The notes: a model not told the origin generated them from the letters alone. A stretch of DNA of 64,000 nt from CAVPPA01 sp963841325 (GCA_963841325.1 CAWJBZ010000008.1:16264-80263); one strand, 5' to 3'. Positions 1 through 7,876 are shown, numbered from the stretch's first letter. A program made the numbers and translations.

Positions 1-230
1 TCTATTACATCAGGTGTTCGGCCTCGGCTCCAAAGCCTAAGTTGTTGACTAACCTGTGCCCAAAAATCATCTTCCTTCTTCCAGTCCGATAAAGTTGCGG
101 CGTCAACCCCCAGCTTCTTGGCTAACGCCTTCTGAGTGTTAGGTCGCCTGAACATACCCGGAGTTGCTATCCATTCTACAAATGTTTGATACTCATAAAC
201 TTTGTTAGTTATTGGCATAAATTGGTCCAT
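1..230 (-). CDS. HTH protein resembling phage terminase small subunit (3' end off window)
   Basis: The minus-strand frame opens at ATG 228-230 (a second ATG lies at 216-218) and runs off the left edge, so only about 76 residues are visible. The segment TQKALAKKLGVDAATLSDWK reads as a helix-turn-helix, followed by KKEDDFWAQV. This HTH plus W/F pattern is typical of small DNA-binding proteins of the phBC6A51/terminase-small-subunit kind found in phages and mobile elements of many bacteria. No clear ribosome binding site precedes either ATG. Function is inferred from the HTH pattern only. A transposon or plasmid regulator is an alternative. Confidence 0.55.
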   Translation of the reverse strand, partial: MDQFMPITNKVYEYQTFVEWIATPGMFRRPNTQKALAKKLGVDAATLSDWKKEDDFWAQVSQQLRLWSRGRTPDVI

Positions 231-290
231 CTATATCTTGTAAGACCATGCCAATAGTCGCTTTGTATATTGCTAATGAGGTTCAAATAG

Positions 291-545
291 CTACTCCTTG
301 ATGATTGTACGAGTCGCCGTAGGACCATTAACTAGCTCAATTCGTCTCCCGTCACTGTCTAAAATGGAAGTTGCGTTTAACTCCGCATCAGGGGCATTCT
401 GATCAACATTTTGTAATTCCAGCATAAGATCTGCCAGTAGCTCGGCAACCTCAGCTTTCTGTAAATTCTTAATAATTTGTCCCGTGAGTTGAGTATGTAG
501 CGCTGAGCCCTTATGAACCGTGATCATTACTTTTTTAGTATTCAT
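291..545 (-). CDS. Small hypothetical protein (84 aa)
   Basis: I do not recognise this protein. It is acidic, begins MNTKKVMITVHKGSALH, and has a helical middle rich in Leu, Glu and Ala. The start is set at ATG 543-545 because an AAGGGGG ribosome binding site lies just upstream on the minus strand; the longer open frame to 566 has no such site. It overlaps the end of the upstream small gene by 11 bp, so the two are probably translationally coupled. They share the orientation of the HTH gene at the window edge and may be one accessory module. Confidence 0.6.
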   Translation of the reverse strand: MNTKKVMITVHKGSALHTQLTGQIIKNLQKAEVAELLADLMLELQNVDQNAPDAELNATSILDSDGRRIELVNGPTATRTIIKE

Positions 546-690
546 AATCGTCCCCCTTATTCTCATTGTAATCGGTTTTAGGGGTTCCGATAACTAACAA
601 TGGCTCAGTTTTTTGCTTAAACTCCACAGGATCCCAGCTTTCACGGATAGCTTGTAGTAAACTGTTAAAGTCTGGTTCAAAAGTAATCAC
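535..690 (-). CDS. Small hypothetical protein (about 51 aa, start uncertain)
   Basis: This short minus-strand frame ends in TAA at 535-537, inside the start of the next gene, which suggests coupling. The longest frame begins at ATG 738, but that would overlap the divergent RNase H gene. I prefer GTG at 688-690 because a TATAAT box (minus strand, 707-712) lies about 17 nt upstream. The protein is acidic (ends DYNENKGDDYEY) and has no motif I recognise. Both the start and the reality of the gene are moderately supported. Confidence 0.45.
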   Translation of the reverse strand: MITFEPDFNSLLQAIRESWDPVEFKQKTEPLLVIGTPKTDYNENKGDDYEY

Positions 691-702
691 GCCAGCGCGA
701 CC

Positions 703-1527
703 ATGTATTATAAGATGAAAAAACTTAAACTGAACCATAATTTAGCCGAATCTATCTTAAAAGGGCTAACAAGTAGTACCTGGCGTCTTTTTGATGATAA
801 AGATTTAGCTGTTAACGACCAAGTAGTCCTAGTAGATAAGGTTAATTCTCGTGATCCTAAGACTTGGGTAGATATAGGGGTGGCAACAATTGATAATATC
901 ATTCAAAAACGCCTTAAGGATATTACTCAAGATGACCTAAAAGAACATAAAGGATTCACTACAAAAGGAGAAATTCTTAATATATGTCAGGAATATTATG
1001 GCCGAGATGTGACTTGGCAAACACCCATCAAATTTATTCATTTTACTTTCTCTGCCAATGCTCCAGTCAAGTCTATTGAAGTATTGCAGAAAGTAGATAA
1101 AGCAATACTTTATACCGATGGAGGCTCGCGTGGGAATCCTGGCCCGTCAGCCAGTGGTTATGTTATCTTTGACGACCACAACAACCAGTTAATTAATAGG
1201 GGTATTTATCTAGGAATCACAACCAACAATCAAGCGGAGTATACAGCCCTAAAACTTGCACTTGAAGAAGCCAAAAATCTCGGCGCCAAAGAGGTTTTAG
1301 TATATATGGACAGCCTACTGGTAGTTAACCAAATGAAAGGTATATTCAAAGTTAAAAATCGTGACTTATGGCCAATACACAATGCAATTAAACAACTATG
1401 CGCTCAGTTTAAGCGTGTGACATTCACGCAGGTACCAAGAGAACTAAATAAGCTAGCGGATGCCGCCGTTAACCGAGCTTTAGACGAAAAGCTTAAGGAT
1501 AGCACTTCTCCGGGTCTTATAATATAG
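703..1527 (+). CDS. ASCH-like domain fused to ribonuclease HI
   Basis: The C-terminal half (about residues 128-265) is an RNase HI domain: YTDGGSRGNPGP carries the first catalytic Asp, NNQAEYTAL the Glu, VYMDSLLVVNQM the second Asp, and NKLADAAVN the last Asp. It should cut RNA in RNA-DNA hybrids. The N-terminal 115 residues look like an ASCH (PUA-like, RNA-binding) domain: a basic start, an L..IL.GL..STWRL segment, and a 'V.DQVVLVD' strand. The start may be ATG 703 or ATG 715; neither has a clear ribosome binding site. The fusion partner is assigned by pattern only. rnpB follows downstream on the same strand. Confidence 0.8.
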   Translation: MYYKMKKLKLNHNLAESILKGLTSSTWRLFDDKDLAVNDQVVLVDKVNSRDPKTWVDIGVATIDNIIQKRLKDITQDDLKEHKGFTTKGEILNICQEYYGRDVTWQTPIKFIHFTFSANAPVKSIEVLQKVDKAILYTDGGSRGNPGPSASGYVIFDDHNNQLINRGIYLGITTNNQAEYTALKLALEEAKNLGAKEVLVYMDSLLVVNQMKGIFKVKNRDLWPIHNAIKQLCAQFKRVTFTQVPRELNKLADAAVNRALDEKLKDSTSPGLII

Positions 1528-1608
1528 TTTTTTGAATACCTAACGGAACTGTATTAATTGAAAATGAACTTGTTGATACCATTAACAGATGACGAATACC
1601 TTAGAAAG

Positions 1609-1617
1609 TGATATAAT
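1609..1617 (+). promoter_or_regulatory. Extended -10 promoter of rnpB
   Basis: TG-A-TATAAT is a perfect extended -10 element, with the -10 hexamer at 1612-1617. It lies 7-8 bp before the predicted 5' end of the RNase P RNA. No good -35 is seen, as is usual for extended -10 promoters. Confidence 0.7.
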
Positions 1618-1623
1618 AAAGTA

Positions 1624-2036
1624 AGCCAGATTAACGGCTAGTTACGTATGTATTAAATACATACGAGGAAAGTCCGGGCAACGCAGGGAAAGGTAGTTGC
1701 TAACTGCAACCAGGGGTAACCCTAGGGAAAGTGCCACAGAAACCAAACCACCATATGCAATATGCTTTCGTTTTTGCTCTTGTAGCGAAATCAAAAGTAT
1801 AATGCAAGGAAAGGGTGAAACGAGCGGGGCAAGAGCCCACAGTCAATAATGGTGACATTATTGAATGGTAAACCCTACCTGTTGCAAGGAAGCTATCCAT
1901 ACATTAAAAGTTAGTTTCCCGCTAGGATAGCTATTCAATGAACCGCTTGATCGTAATGGCAACATTACGACTAGATAGATGACTAGCAATAAACTTCAAT
2001 AGTTTATACAGAACCCGGCTTACAGCTAATCTGACC
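1624..2036 (+). ncRNA. rnpB: RNase P RNA (bacterial type A-like)
   Basis: This is the catalytic RNA of RNase P, which trims the 5' leader of tRNAs. The conserved core is visible: GAGGAAAGTCCGGGC near 1662-1680, ACAGAAAC near 1736, GGGCAAGAGCCCACAG near 1828-1843, GGTAAACCC near 1867, and AGAACCCGGCTTACAG near 2010-2025. The P1 helix closes with CAGATTA near the 5' end pairing with TAATCTG near the 3' end. An extended -10 promoter precedes it and a terminator hairpin follows. The ends are estimated to within about 5 nt. Confidence 0.93.
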
Positions 2037-2040
2037 ATTA

Positions 2041-2067
2041 AAAACCCTCTTTTTGAGGGTTTTTAAT
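2041..2067. terminator. Bidirectional terminator between rnpB and rplT
   Basis: AAAACCCTC, a TTTT loop, then GAGGGTTTTT. The A-tract on one side and T-tract on the other let it terminate both rnpB (plus) and the infC-rpmI-rplT operon (minus). Confidence 0.8.
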
Positions 2068-2087
2068 TAATATAAAATATCGAATTA

Positions 2088-2432
2088 CTATTTTTTCGCA
2101 GCTTTTAAAACCGCTTCAAAAGCTTTTGGTTCGTTGACGGCTAACTCACTGAGTATTTTACGATCCAAAGAGATATTAGCTGCCTTAAGTGAAGCGATAA
2201 GCTTACTATAAGTAGTATTGTGTTGACGAGCCGCTGCATTAATGCGCGCATTCCATAATTGGCGAAAAGTACGTTTACGATTACGACGATCACGATACGC
2301 AAACTGTAATGCTTTGGTAATTGTTTGTCTTCCACGTTTGATGCTGGCTCGATTAGGATGTGTCATGCCCTTAGTGGCGGTTCTGATATGTAGATGCCGT
2401 CTGTGACTTGCTACTCCGCGTTTTACATGCAT
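2088..2432 (-). CDS. rplT: 50S ribosomal protein L20
   Basis: L20 is an early-assembly 23S-binding protein, and in many bacteria it represses its own operon. The 114 residues match the family in length. The signature AYRDRRNRKRTFRQLWNARI is present near residues 44-63, followed by the NAAARQ segment and a conserved C-terminal LSELAVNEPKAF. The N-terminus is slightly short (MHVKRGVASH). It is the last gene of infC-rpmI-rplT, 2 bp after rpmI, and is followed by the shared terminator. Confidence 0.97.
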   Translation of the reverse strand: MHVKRGVASHRRHLHIRTATKGMTHPNRASIKRGRQTITKALQFAYRDRRNRKRTFRQLWNARINAAARQHNTTYSKLIASLKAANISLDRKILSELAVNEPKAFEAVLKAAKK

Positions 2433-2434
2433 AG

Positions 2435-2629
2435 CTATACTCCTAACCGTTTCTTAATATTTACAGATCGATGGCCAGAGACCGTAATTAAACCGCGAAG
2501 ACTTCGCTTACGGCTACCACTTTTCTTTTGCAAAAAGTGATTTAAATTTGGATGACCTACTCGGATTTTACCGTTCTTAGTAACTCTAACGCGATCTTTA
2601 GTACCGCTATGGGTCTTTAATTTAGGCAT
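2435..2629 (-). CDS. rpmI: 50S ribosomal protein L35
   Basis: This is a 64-residue basic protein beginning MPKLKTHSGTKDRVRVTKNG, which matches the L35 start MPK.KT...AKKRF.VT..GK in spacing. Its C-terminal half (KKSGSRKRSLRGLITVSGHR) is also family-like. It sits between infC and rplT in the classical order and is separated from rplT by only 2 bp, so co-transcription and coupled translation are expected. Confidence 0.95.
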   Translation of the reverse strand: MPKLKTHSGTKDRVRVTKNGKIRVGHPNLNHFLQKKSGSRKRSLRGLITVSGHRSVNIKKRLGV

Positions 2630-2660
2630 TTTGATTCTTCCTTTCTATGACTGGTTTAAC

Positions 2661-3200
2661 TTAGATTTTCTCAGATGGTGATCGGTGTAATGCAGGATTA
2701 CTTCTGATTACGAAATTTAATTGTTTACCCATGAACTGAGGTGTTTGATCGACAATTATTTTATCACCAAAATCTGTAATAATTTTATCTGCTAGCTTGA
2801 ATCCGAGGTCTTTATGGGCTAACTCACGTCCGTGGTAGACAATAGTCATTCTAACTTTATGACCTTCTACCAGGAATTGAGTAACTTTACCAAGCTTGAT
2901 ACTTAAGTCATGTTCACCGATCTTAAGACCAAAACGCATTTGTTTCATGTCTAACGATCGAGTATTTCTTTTGTTGCGTTGTAGCTGTTTGGTACGTTGA
3001 TAATTGTACTTACCCCAATCAGTTATCTTAGCAACTGGTGGTTTTGCATCAGGTGATATTTCGACTAGATCTAACTCACGTTCTTCAGCCAACTTTAGCG
3101 CTTCTTGTTTTGTTAGAACACCCAACTGCCTCCCATCCTCATCAACCACCCTGAGCTCTAGAGCTTGTATCGCACCATTCAGACGAGTCGTCTTGCTGAT
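2661..3200 (-). CDS. infC: Translation initiation factor IF-3, probable AUC start
   Basis: IF-3 binds the 30S subunit and checks the start codon-initiator tRNA pair. The N domain begins SKTTRLNGAIQALELRVVDE and the C domain follows a lysine/arginine-rich linker (QRNKRNTRSLDMKQMRF). I place the start at ATC 3198-3200: GGAG at 3209-3212 is exactly 8 nt upstream, and the resulting 179 residues equal the usual length. The next in-frame ATG (3275) lies inside the predicted promoter -35, so it would not be transcribed. infC is known for rare AUU/AUC starts that let IF-3 repress itself. Confidence 0.95.
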   Translation of the reverse strand: MSKTTRLNGAIQALELRVVDEDGRQLGVLTKQEALKLAEERELDLVEISPDAKPPVAKITDWGKYNYQRTKQLQRNKRNTRSLDMKQMRFGLKIGEHDLSIKLGKVTQFLVEGHKVRMTIVYHGRELAHKDLGFKLADKIITDFGDKIIVDQTPQFMGKQLNFVIRSNPALHRSPSEKI

Positions 3201-3247
3201 AAAATAGTCTCCTTCATTAGATATTAACAGACAAAATACGAATTCTA

Positions 3248-3276
3248 GTCTAACAGATATTTTAACAGGGGTCAAC
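3248..3276 (-). promoter_or_regulatory. Promoter of infC-rpmI-rplT
   Basis: On the minus strand TTGACC (3271-3276), a 17-bp spacer, then TAGACT (3248-3253). Predicted transcription start is near 3241, giving a leader of about 40 nt before the AUC codon. Confidence 0.6.
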
Positions 3277-3401
3277 CAAATAGCTAAAAAAGCTTACTAA
3301 CGGATTGAATATCTAGCTTTATATAAACCGGAAGTCATTATTATGGTCAATCTTTTTTATTGTAAAAGTCAATAAACAATAATTGTCTTAAAACATATAA
3401 A

Positions 3402-3430
3402 GAACAACGGCCTGCGAGTAGCCGTTGTTC
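3402..3430. other. Perfect 10-bp hairpin in the infC upstream gap
   Basis: GAACAACGGC (3402-3411) pairs with GCCGTTGTTC (3421-3430) around a 9-nt loop. Only scattered Ts follow. It may be a weak terminator or a protein site; its role is unknown. Confidence 0.4.
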
Positions 3431-3612
3431 GTATTGTTTGACGTTTTTGTTTTTGAGCACTTTTTTTATTCAAAGTGCTATGCACATCTTAATAAAATGC
3501 TTATATAACTGTCAATAGTATTTAGAGCCGATTATCGAAATCTGTGCATAACTTTATATTTAATAAAAACAAATTATTTAAAAAATAATATAAAAAACAT
3601 AACATTAGCATA

Positions 3613-3641
3613 TTGACATAAACAAAGATTTATAGTAATAT
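3613..3641 (+). promoter_or_regulatory. Promoter of the hairpin-rich RNA / membrane protein gene
   Basis: TTGACA at 3613-3618 is a perfect -35, followed by 17 bp and TAATAT (3636-3641). It points into the three-hairpin region and the gene at 3865. Confidence 0.55.
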
Positions 3642-3649
3642 CTAATATG

Positions 3650-3841
3650 TAAGTCAAAAATAAAAATACTTACAAATCGGTCCAACCGCCAACGCTCTTT
3701 AGTAGCCACACTAGGCTACAAGAGCGGTCAGTCAAATGTTCTAGGCGATAAGCGCTAAATAATTAAACTAAGAGCGGATTTATCGCCTGAACAAGTTTAC
3801 TTCAATCGCTACCCACACTGTATAAAGTGGGTAGCGATATT
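3650..3841 (+). ncRNA. Candidate structured RNA or leader with three hairpins
   Basis: The stretch between infC and the gene at 3865 has no convincing protein frame. Downstream of a good promoter it holds three stems. First, 3693-3699 plus 3702-3707 pair with 3714-3726 (CGCTCTT..GTAGCC / GGCTAC.AAGAGCG). Second, AGGCGATAA 3743-3751 pairs with 3780-3788. Third, a perfect 12-bp stem joins 3805-3816 and 3827-3838. The last stem has no strong U-tract, so it need not terminate transcription. I cannot match it to SRP, 6S or tmRNA. It is either a separate small RNA or a long structured leader. Confidence 0.4.
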
Positions 3842-3864
3842 GTTATGCTGTACAAAGGACAAGT

Positions 3865-4239
3865 ATGAACCACAAAACACACAGGAAACGAACGGTTGGG
3901 TTAATAGCGCTGCTTTTAATATCGGATATTAGCTATTTTAGTTTGGTAAATCCGGGGAATAGTAATTCTTTTGTGGTCATCGTAGGTTGTATACTGATTG
4001 CCTTATCAATTTATATCTTAGTATTGGCTCTAACTAAGCTATTTGCCGTATTCTTTTTAATTTCTCACAGCTCACAAAGACGATTGACTATATTTCTAAC
4101 AATATTATTGGTGTTTTTGTTGCTCATGCAGTCTATAGGTCAACTCAGTTTGCGAGATGTGCTGACGATAGTGCCGCTTATGGTGGTTCTTTATCTATAT
4201 TTAACTTATATAACAAAAAATAAAATCAGACCGACTTAA
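3865..4239 (+). CDS. Small multi-pass membrane protein (124 aa)
   Basis: I do not recognise a family. There are four hydrophobic stretches, roughly residues 11-28, 35-64, 72-92 and 98-117, with a basic start (MNHKTHRKR) and a basic end (KNKIRPT). This suggests a four-helix inner-membrane protein with both ends in the cytoplasm. A ribosome binding site (AAAGGA) lies 6 nt before ATG 3865. It precedes the VirD4/HerA-type ATPase module and may be functionally linked, but only its position supports that. Confidence 0.7.
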   Translation: MNHKTHRKRTVGLIALLLISDISYFSLVNPGNSNSFVVIVGCILIALSIYILVLALTKLFAVFFLISHSSQRRLTIFLTILLVFLLLMQSIGQLSLRDVLTIVPLMVVLYLYLTYITKNKIRPT

Positions 4240-4252
4240 CATAGAACTAGAG

Positions 4253-4276
4253 AGTATACAACTGAGGTTGTATACT
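4253..4276. promoter_or_regulatory. Perfect inverted repeat overlapping a -10 box (operator candidate)
   Basis: AGTATACAAC (4253-4262), a TGAG spacer, then GTTGTATACT (4267-4276). The right arm contains TATACT (4271-4276), a likely -10 for the gene starting at 4287. A dimeric repressor bound here would block the promoter. Confidence 0.5.
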
Positions 4277-4286
4277 GTAATAAGGT

Positions 4287-4649
4287 ATGGAACCCCAAGA
4301 TTATGGCTACAAGAAGCCTGATATGACGTCTAGTCAACAAAATCCAGTAAACTGGTGGCAAGTGCCAGTGCCAGCCACCGCTTTAACTATGGATACTGGA
4401 CAAAAAGAACCAATACCCCAAACATTGACAGAGAATGATAGCCTTAAACAGGCCCAATCAGTAACACCAGTTACCCCTCAGATAGCTAATGATTCTGATT
4501 TAATAGAAAAAGAGTGGGTTGAAGCTGCTAAAAAAATTATGGATACCTTTAAAACGGATCCGTATAACAAAAATCGAGCATTGATACTACTCCGGGCAGA
4601 TTATCTGAAAAAGCGCTATAACAAGGATGTTAAAGTACCCGAGAACTAG
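4287..4649 (+). CDS. Hypothetical soluble protein upstream of the ATPase (120 aa)
   Basis: No family is recognised. The first 75 residues are low-complexity and polar (Pro, Gln, Thr, Ser). The C-terminal 45 residues (EKEWVEAAKKIMDTFKTDPY onward) look helical and end KKRYNKDVKVPEN. ATG 4287 follows a TATACT box by 10 bp and has only a weak ribosome site (AAGG), so translation is nearly leaderless. It ends 3 bp before the next gene, so the two are surely one operon, and it may be an accessory factor of that ATPase. Confidence 0.75.
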   Translation: MEPQDYGYKKPDMTSSQQNPVNWWQVPVPATALTMDTGQKEPIPQTLTENDSLKQAQSVTPVTPQIANDSDLIEKEWVEAAKKIMDTFKTDPYNKNRALILLRADYLKKRYNKDVKVPEN

Positions 4650-4652
4650 CCG

Positions 4653-7600
4653 ATGACCACACTAATAATCGTCATAGTTATATTGATTATCTTATTAAGC
4701 ATGATAGTTTTGCCGCTGACTTTTTGGTATTTCCGTAGTATTCGTGAAAAGAAAAATTATGAGCGAGCATTAAAGCTCGTACCATTATTAATTCATCTTC
4801 CACCAATGAGTGAAGATATTGAATCTAATGGGCGAGATATCCGAGATCTCATCGATGAAAACATTTCAAAAGGACAAATTATTTACAACATTATCGCTAG
4901 TACTTACCAAAAGGGACTGAAAAATAAGTTATATGGACAGAGACACTTCGCCTTTGAAATCGTTGGTAGTCAAGGACTGGTATATTTCTATGCGATGGTC
5001 CCTATTGCGCTTGTAGATGTTGTAAAACAAGCAATAATTAGTGCATATTCTACAGCTCAAGTTGAAGAAACTGCTGAACACAATATCTTTAATCGCGTTG
5101 GGAAAATTAATGCAGTTATGGGTGGTGAATTCGTTTTAAAGAAACCTTACGCTTATCCGATAGCTACCTATCAGGAACTTAAAAGAGACACTATGCAGGC
5201 CATCCTTAATGCATTATCAACATTGGATAAAGAAGACGGGGCTACGATTCAGATCCTGATAAGAGCAACAGATGCAAAATGGCGACAAACGGCTGGATCA
5301 ATGGCCAGTGATATCCGTAAAGGGAAACAAAATACAAGTAATTTACAAGGAGCCGCCTCGTTAGGGAAACAAATCGTTCAAGCCTTAGTTAAGCCCCCCG
5401 AAAATGATGGCGCTGATAAAAATGACAAAAGACCAGAACTATCTAATCTTGACCAGGCAATTCTTGATTCGGTTGACGACAAAACACGTTATCAAGGTTA
5501 TGAAACACTTATCCGGGTAGTTGTATCGTCAAATGTTGCCCAACGTACCCAAGCCGTTTTAGCTAACATCACTGCATCTTTTAACTTATTCGATGCCCCC
5601 GGTAAAAACGGTTTTAAATTTATCCAAGCAGATCATACCGATACGCTTATTAATGATTATTTATTAAGGTTATTTCCTCAACACAAAAAAGGTATGGTTC
5701 TTAACTCAGTTGAACTGGCGACATTATTCCATTTTCCTGATCAACGTAGCATACCAACTTCTCAATTGAGGCGACAGGAATCAAAACAGGTCGATGCTCC
5801 ACGTAATATTCCCGTAAACGGTTTATTGCTTGGTTACAATGTGTTTAGGGGTTCGAAAAAGCCGGTTCGTATTGCTCTACAAGATAGGCAGAGACATATG
5901 TATGTCGTAGGACAAACCGGCACCGGTAAGTCGACGTTTCTAGAAAATCTAGCCCTTCAAGATATGTTAAATGGAGATGGTTTTGCCTTTGTTGATCCGC
6001 ACGGTGATACCGTTGAGAGATTACTGGCAATGGTCCCACGAGAGAGAACAGAAGATATTATTTATTTTTCACCAGCTGAGATGGCTTATCCAATGGGGTT
6101 AAACATCTTTGAATTTGTTACTCCTGATCAGAAGGACTTTCTAATACAGGAAGCCCTAAACATGCTATACAAACTGTATGACCCCAATCATCAAGGTATA
6201 ATGGGACCGCGGTATGAACATCTATTCCGTAATGCCGCATTAACAGTTATGGCTGATCCTCAAGGTGGAACCTTTGTCGACATTCCTAAGTTATTTAGAG
6301 ATCCTAAATTTGTCCAACAGAAATTGCAGTACGTAACTGATCGCAATGTCAAAGAATTTTGGGAAAAAGAAATGCCACAATCCCAACGTTCAAATGAATT
6401 TGGTGATGTTGTTAGTTGGTTTATAAGTAAATTTGGAGCTTTTTTGTCTAACGAAATGATGCGCAACATCATTGGACAAAGTAAAAGCGCTTTTGATTTG
6501 CGAGACATCATGGATAACAAAAAAATACTTCTAGTGAATTTAAGCAAGGGAAGAACAGGGGAATTGAACTCTAAATTACTGGGAATGGTGTTCATTATGA
6601 AGTTCCAGGCAGCTGCCATGAGCCGCGCCAATTTACCCGAAAGCGAACGTCATGATTTTGGTCTATTTGTTGATGAGTTTCAGAATTTCTCGACAGATTC
6701 ATTTGCAACAATCATGTCGGAAGCCCGCAAATATCACCTAAATTTAATCGTCGCCAACCAGTTCTCGACACAATTAACTGAAGAGATACGTGATGCTATT
6801 TTTGGAAATATAGGAACAACTATTGCGTTTCGAGTTGGTGACCGCGATGCTGAAGCCTTAGATAAGTATTTTCATCCGTCATTTGAAGAATCTGATCTAT
6901 TGCGGTTGCCAAACTTCAATACCATTGTTCGAACGATGATTGAAGGCGTACCCACGCAGCCGTTTAGTATGGCCACAATGCCTCCACTAGGCACACCGAA
7001 CTTGCGATTAGCCGAAGCATTAAAACAGTTATCGGCAGCTAAATATGGGCAACCAAAATCAAAAGTCGAAGAGGAAATATTTGCCAGAATGGAAACTAAG
7101 GCTGAACCAATACGATCACAATATGCCACTAGCCCATTTGATAAGAATATCAATAGTTCACCATGGAGTACACAGCCAACCTCATTCGGTGAACCTTTGC
7201 CTACAGATATTAATTCTTCAATGTCAGGAGCAGATGGGGCGCAAAGAACACCTCCTAAAAGTGGCTCTAGTTTTCTTGATGAATGGTTAGCCAAACGCCA
7301 GACCAAACAAAATCCTTTAATTCATCAACAAAGTCAACATCAGCCATTAACCACTCCAGCCAAAGCTAAGTCAACTCCAGATAGTACTTCAGGGACCAAG
7401 AATATATCGAGTAGTTCCTTAGATAAAGGCGAAGTTGATCTATTGGCGGGTCAATTACGACAGAATCTGGATGCTCAATCTAAAAATGAGCAAAAAAGTG
7501 ATACTAACCCGGACAATAAAACAGTAACTATTAATCGAGTCAATAATGTTACCAATACTAAATCAAACAATTCAGACAACAATGGTACTTCTCGGGATTT

Positions 7601-7685
7601 ATTATCCAAATCTGAAAAGACTGAAAAAAATAGTGAATCAGACACGATTTTTATCGACCAAGAAGGTGAATTGCACCTCAGGTAA
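4653..7685 (+). CDS. VirD4/TraG- or HerA-like membrane-anchored ATPase (1010 aa)
   Basis: Residues 3-27 form one membrane helix (LIIVIVILIILLSMIVLPLT). A Walker A motif GQTGTGKSTFLENL lies near residue 420 and a Walker B motif FGLFVDEFQNF near residue 670, followed by ANQFSTQLTEEIRDAIFGN, as in type IV secretion coupling proteins and the HerA/DUF87 group. The last 250 residues are low-complexity, rich in Ser, Thr, Gln and Asn, and probably disordered. The likely role is pumping DNA or protein at the membrane, for example in a type IV pilus or conjugation-like apparatus. No relaxase or other secretion gene is nearby, so the substrate is unknown. Confidence 0.8.
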   Translation: MTTLIIVIVILIILLSMIVLPLTFWYFRSIREKKNYERALKLVPLLIHLPPMSEDIESNGRDIRDLIDENISKGQIIYNIIASTYQKGLKNKLYGQRHFAFEIVGSQGLVYFYAMVPIALVDVVKQAIISAYSTAQVEETAEHNIFNRVGKINAVMGGEFVLKKPYAYPIATYQELKRDTMQAILNALSTLDKEDGATIQILIRATDAKWRQTAGSMASDIRKGKQNTSNLQGAASLGKQIVQALVKPPENDGADKNDKRPELSNLDQAILDSVDDKTRYQGYETLIRVVVSSNVAQRTQAVLANITASFNLFDAPGKNGFKFIQADHTDTLINDYLLRLFPQHKKGMVLNSVELATLFHFPDQRSIPTSQLRRQESKQVDAPRNIPVNGLLLGYNVFRGSKKPVRIALQDRQRHMYVVGQTGTGKSTFLENLALQDMLNGDGFAFVDPHGDTVERLLAMVPRERTEDIIYFSPAEMAYPMGLNIFEFVTPDQKDFLIQEALNMLYKLYDPNHQGIMGPRYEHLFRNAALTVMADPQGGTFVDIPKLFRDPKFVQQKLQYVTDRNVKEFWEKEMPQSQRSNEFGDVVSWFISKFGAFLSNEMMRNIIGQSKSAFDLRDIMDNKKILLVNLSKGRTGELNSKLLGMVFIMKFQAAAMSRANLPESERHDFGLFVDEFQNFSTDSFATIMSEARKYHLNLIVANQFSTQLTEEIRDAIFGNIGTTIAFRVGDRDAEALDKYFHPSFEESDLLRLPNFNTIVRTMIEGVPTQPFSMATMPPLGTPNLRLAEALKQLSAAKYGQPKSKVEEEIFARMETKAEPIRSQYATSPFDKNINSSPWSTQPTSFGEPLPTDINSSMSGADGAQRTPPKSGSSFLDEWLAKRQTKQNPLIHQQSQHQPLTTPAKAKSTPDSTSGTKNISSSSLDKGEVDLLAGQLRQNLDAQSKNEQKSDTNPDNKTVTINRVNNVTNTKSNNSDNNGTSRDLLSKSEKTEKNSESDTIFIDQEGELHLR

Positions 7686-7727
7686 TAGCTAACAACGTAA
7701 TATTCATCAGATAAAGTTCCAATTTCT

Positions 7728-7736
7728 TTATCCACA
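7728..7736 (+). promoter_or_regulatory. Perfect DnaA box upstream of gyrB
   Basis: TTATCCACA matches the DnaA consensus exactly. It is a single box, so regulation of gyrB by DnaA is as likely as an origin role. Confidence 0.45.
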
Positions 7737-7798
7737 AAACCAAGCAACAGCGTGTTCCTGTCTAGGCTAAAACATCTTACAAATAGGCTACCAATGGG

Positions 7799-7827
7799 TT
7801 GTTATTTATAGCATAATCGAATATAAT
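7799..7827 (+). promoter_or_regulatory. Promoter of gyrB-gyrA
   Basis: TTGTTA (7799-7804), a 17-bp spacer and a perfect TATAAT (7822-7827). Transcription should start near 7834, about 43 nt before the GTG start. Confidence 0.65.
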
Positions 7828-7876
7828 TAAGTTAACGGGTGGAAACTAAAATCTAGATGATAAAGGTTTGTTAATA

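Noticed and set aside
3004..3207. Plus-strand frame antisense to infC
   Set aside because: It is the shadow of a conserved gene on the other strand and has no ribosome site.
3650..3841. SRP RNA, 6S RNA or tmRNA
   Set aside because: The SRP tetraloop-GGAAGCAG motif, the 6S central bubble and tmRNA tRNA-like ends are all absent.
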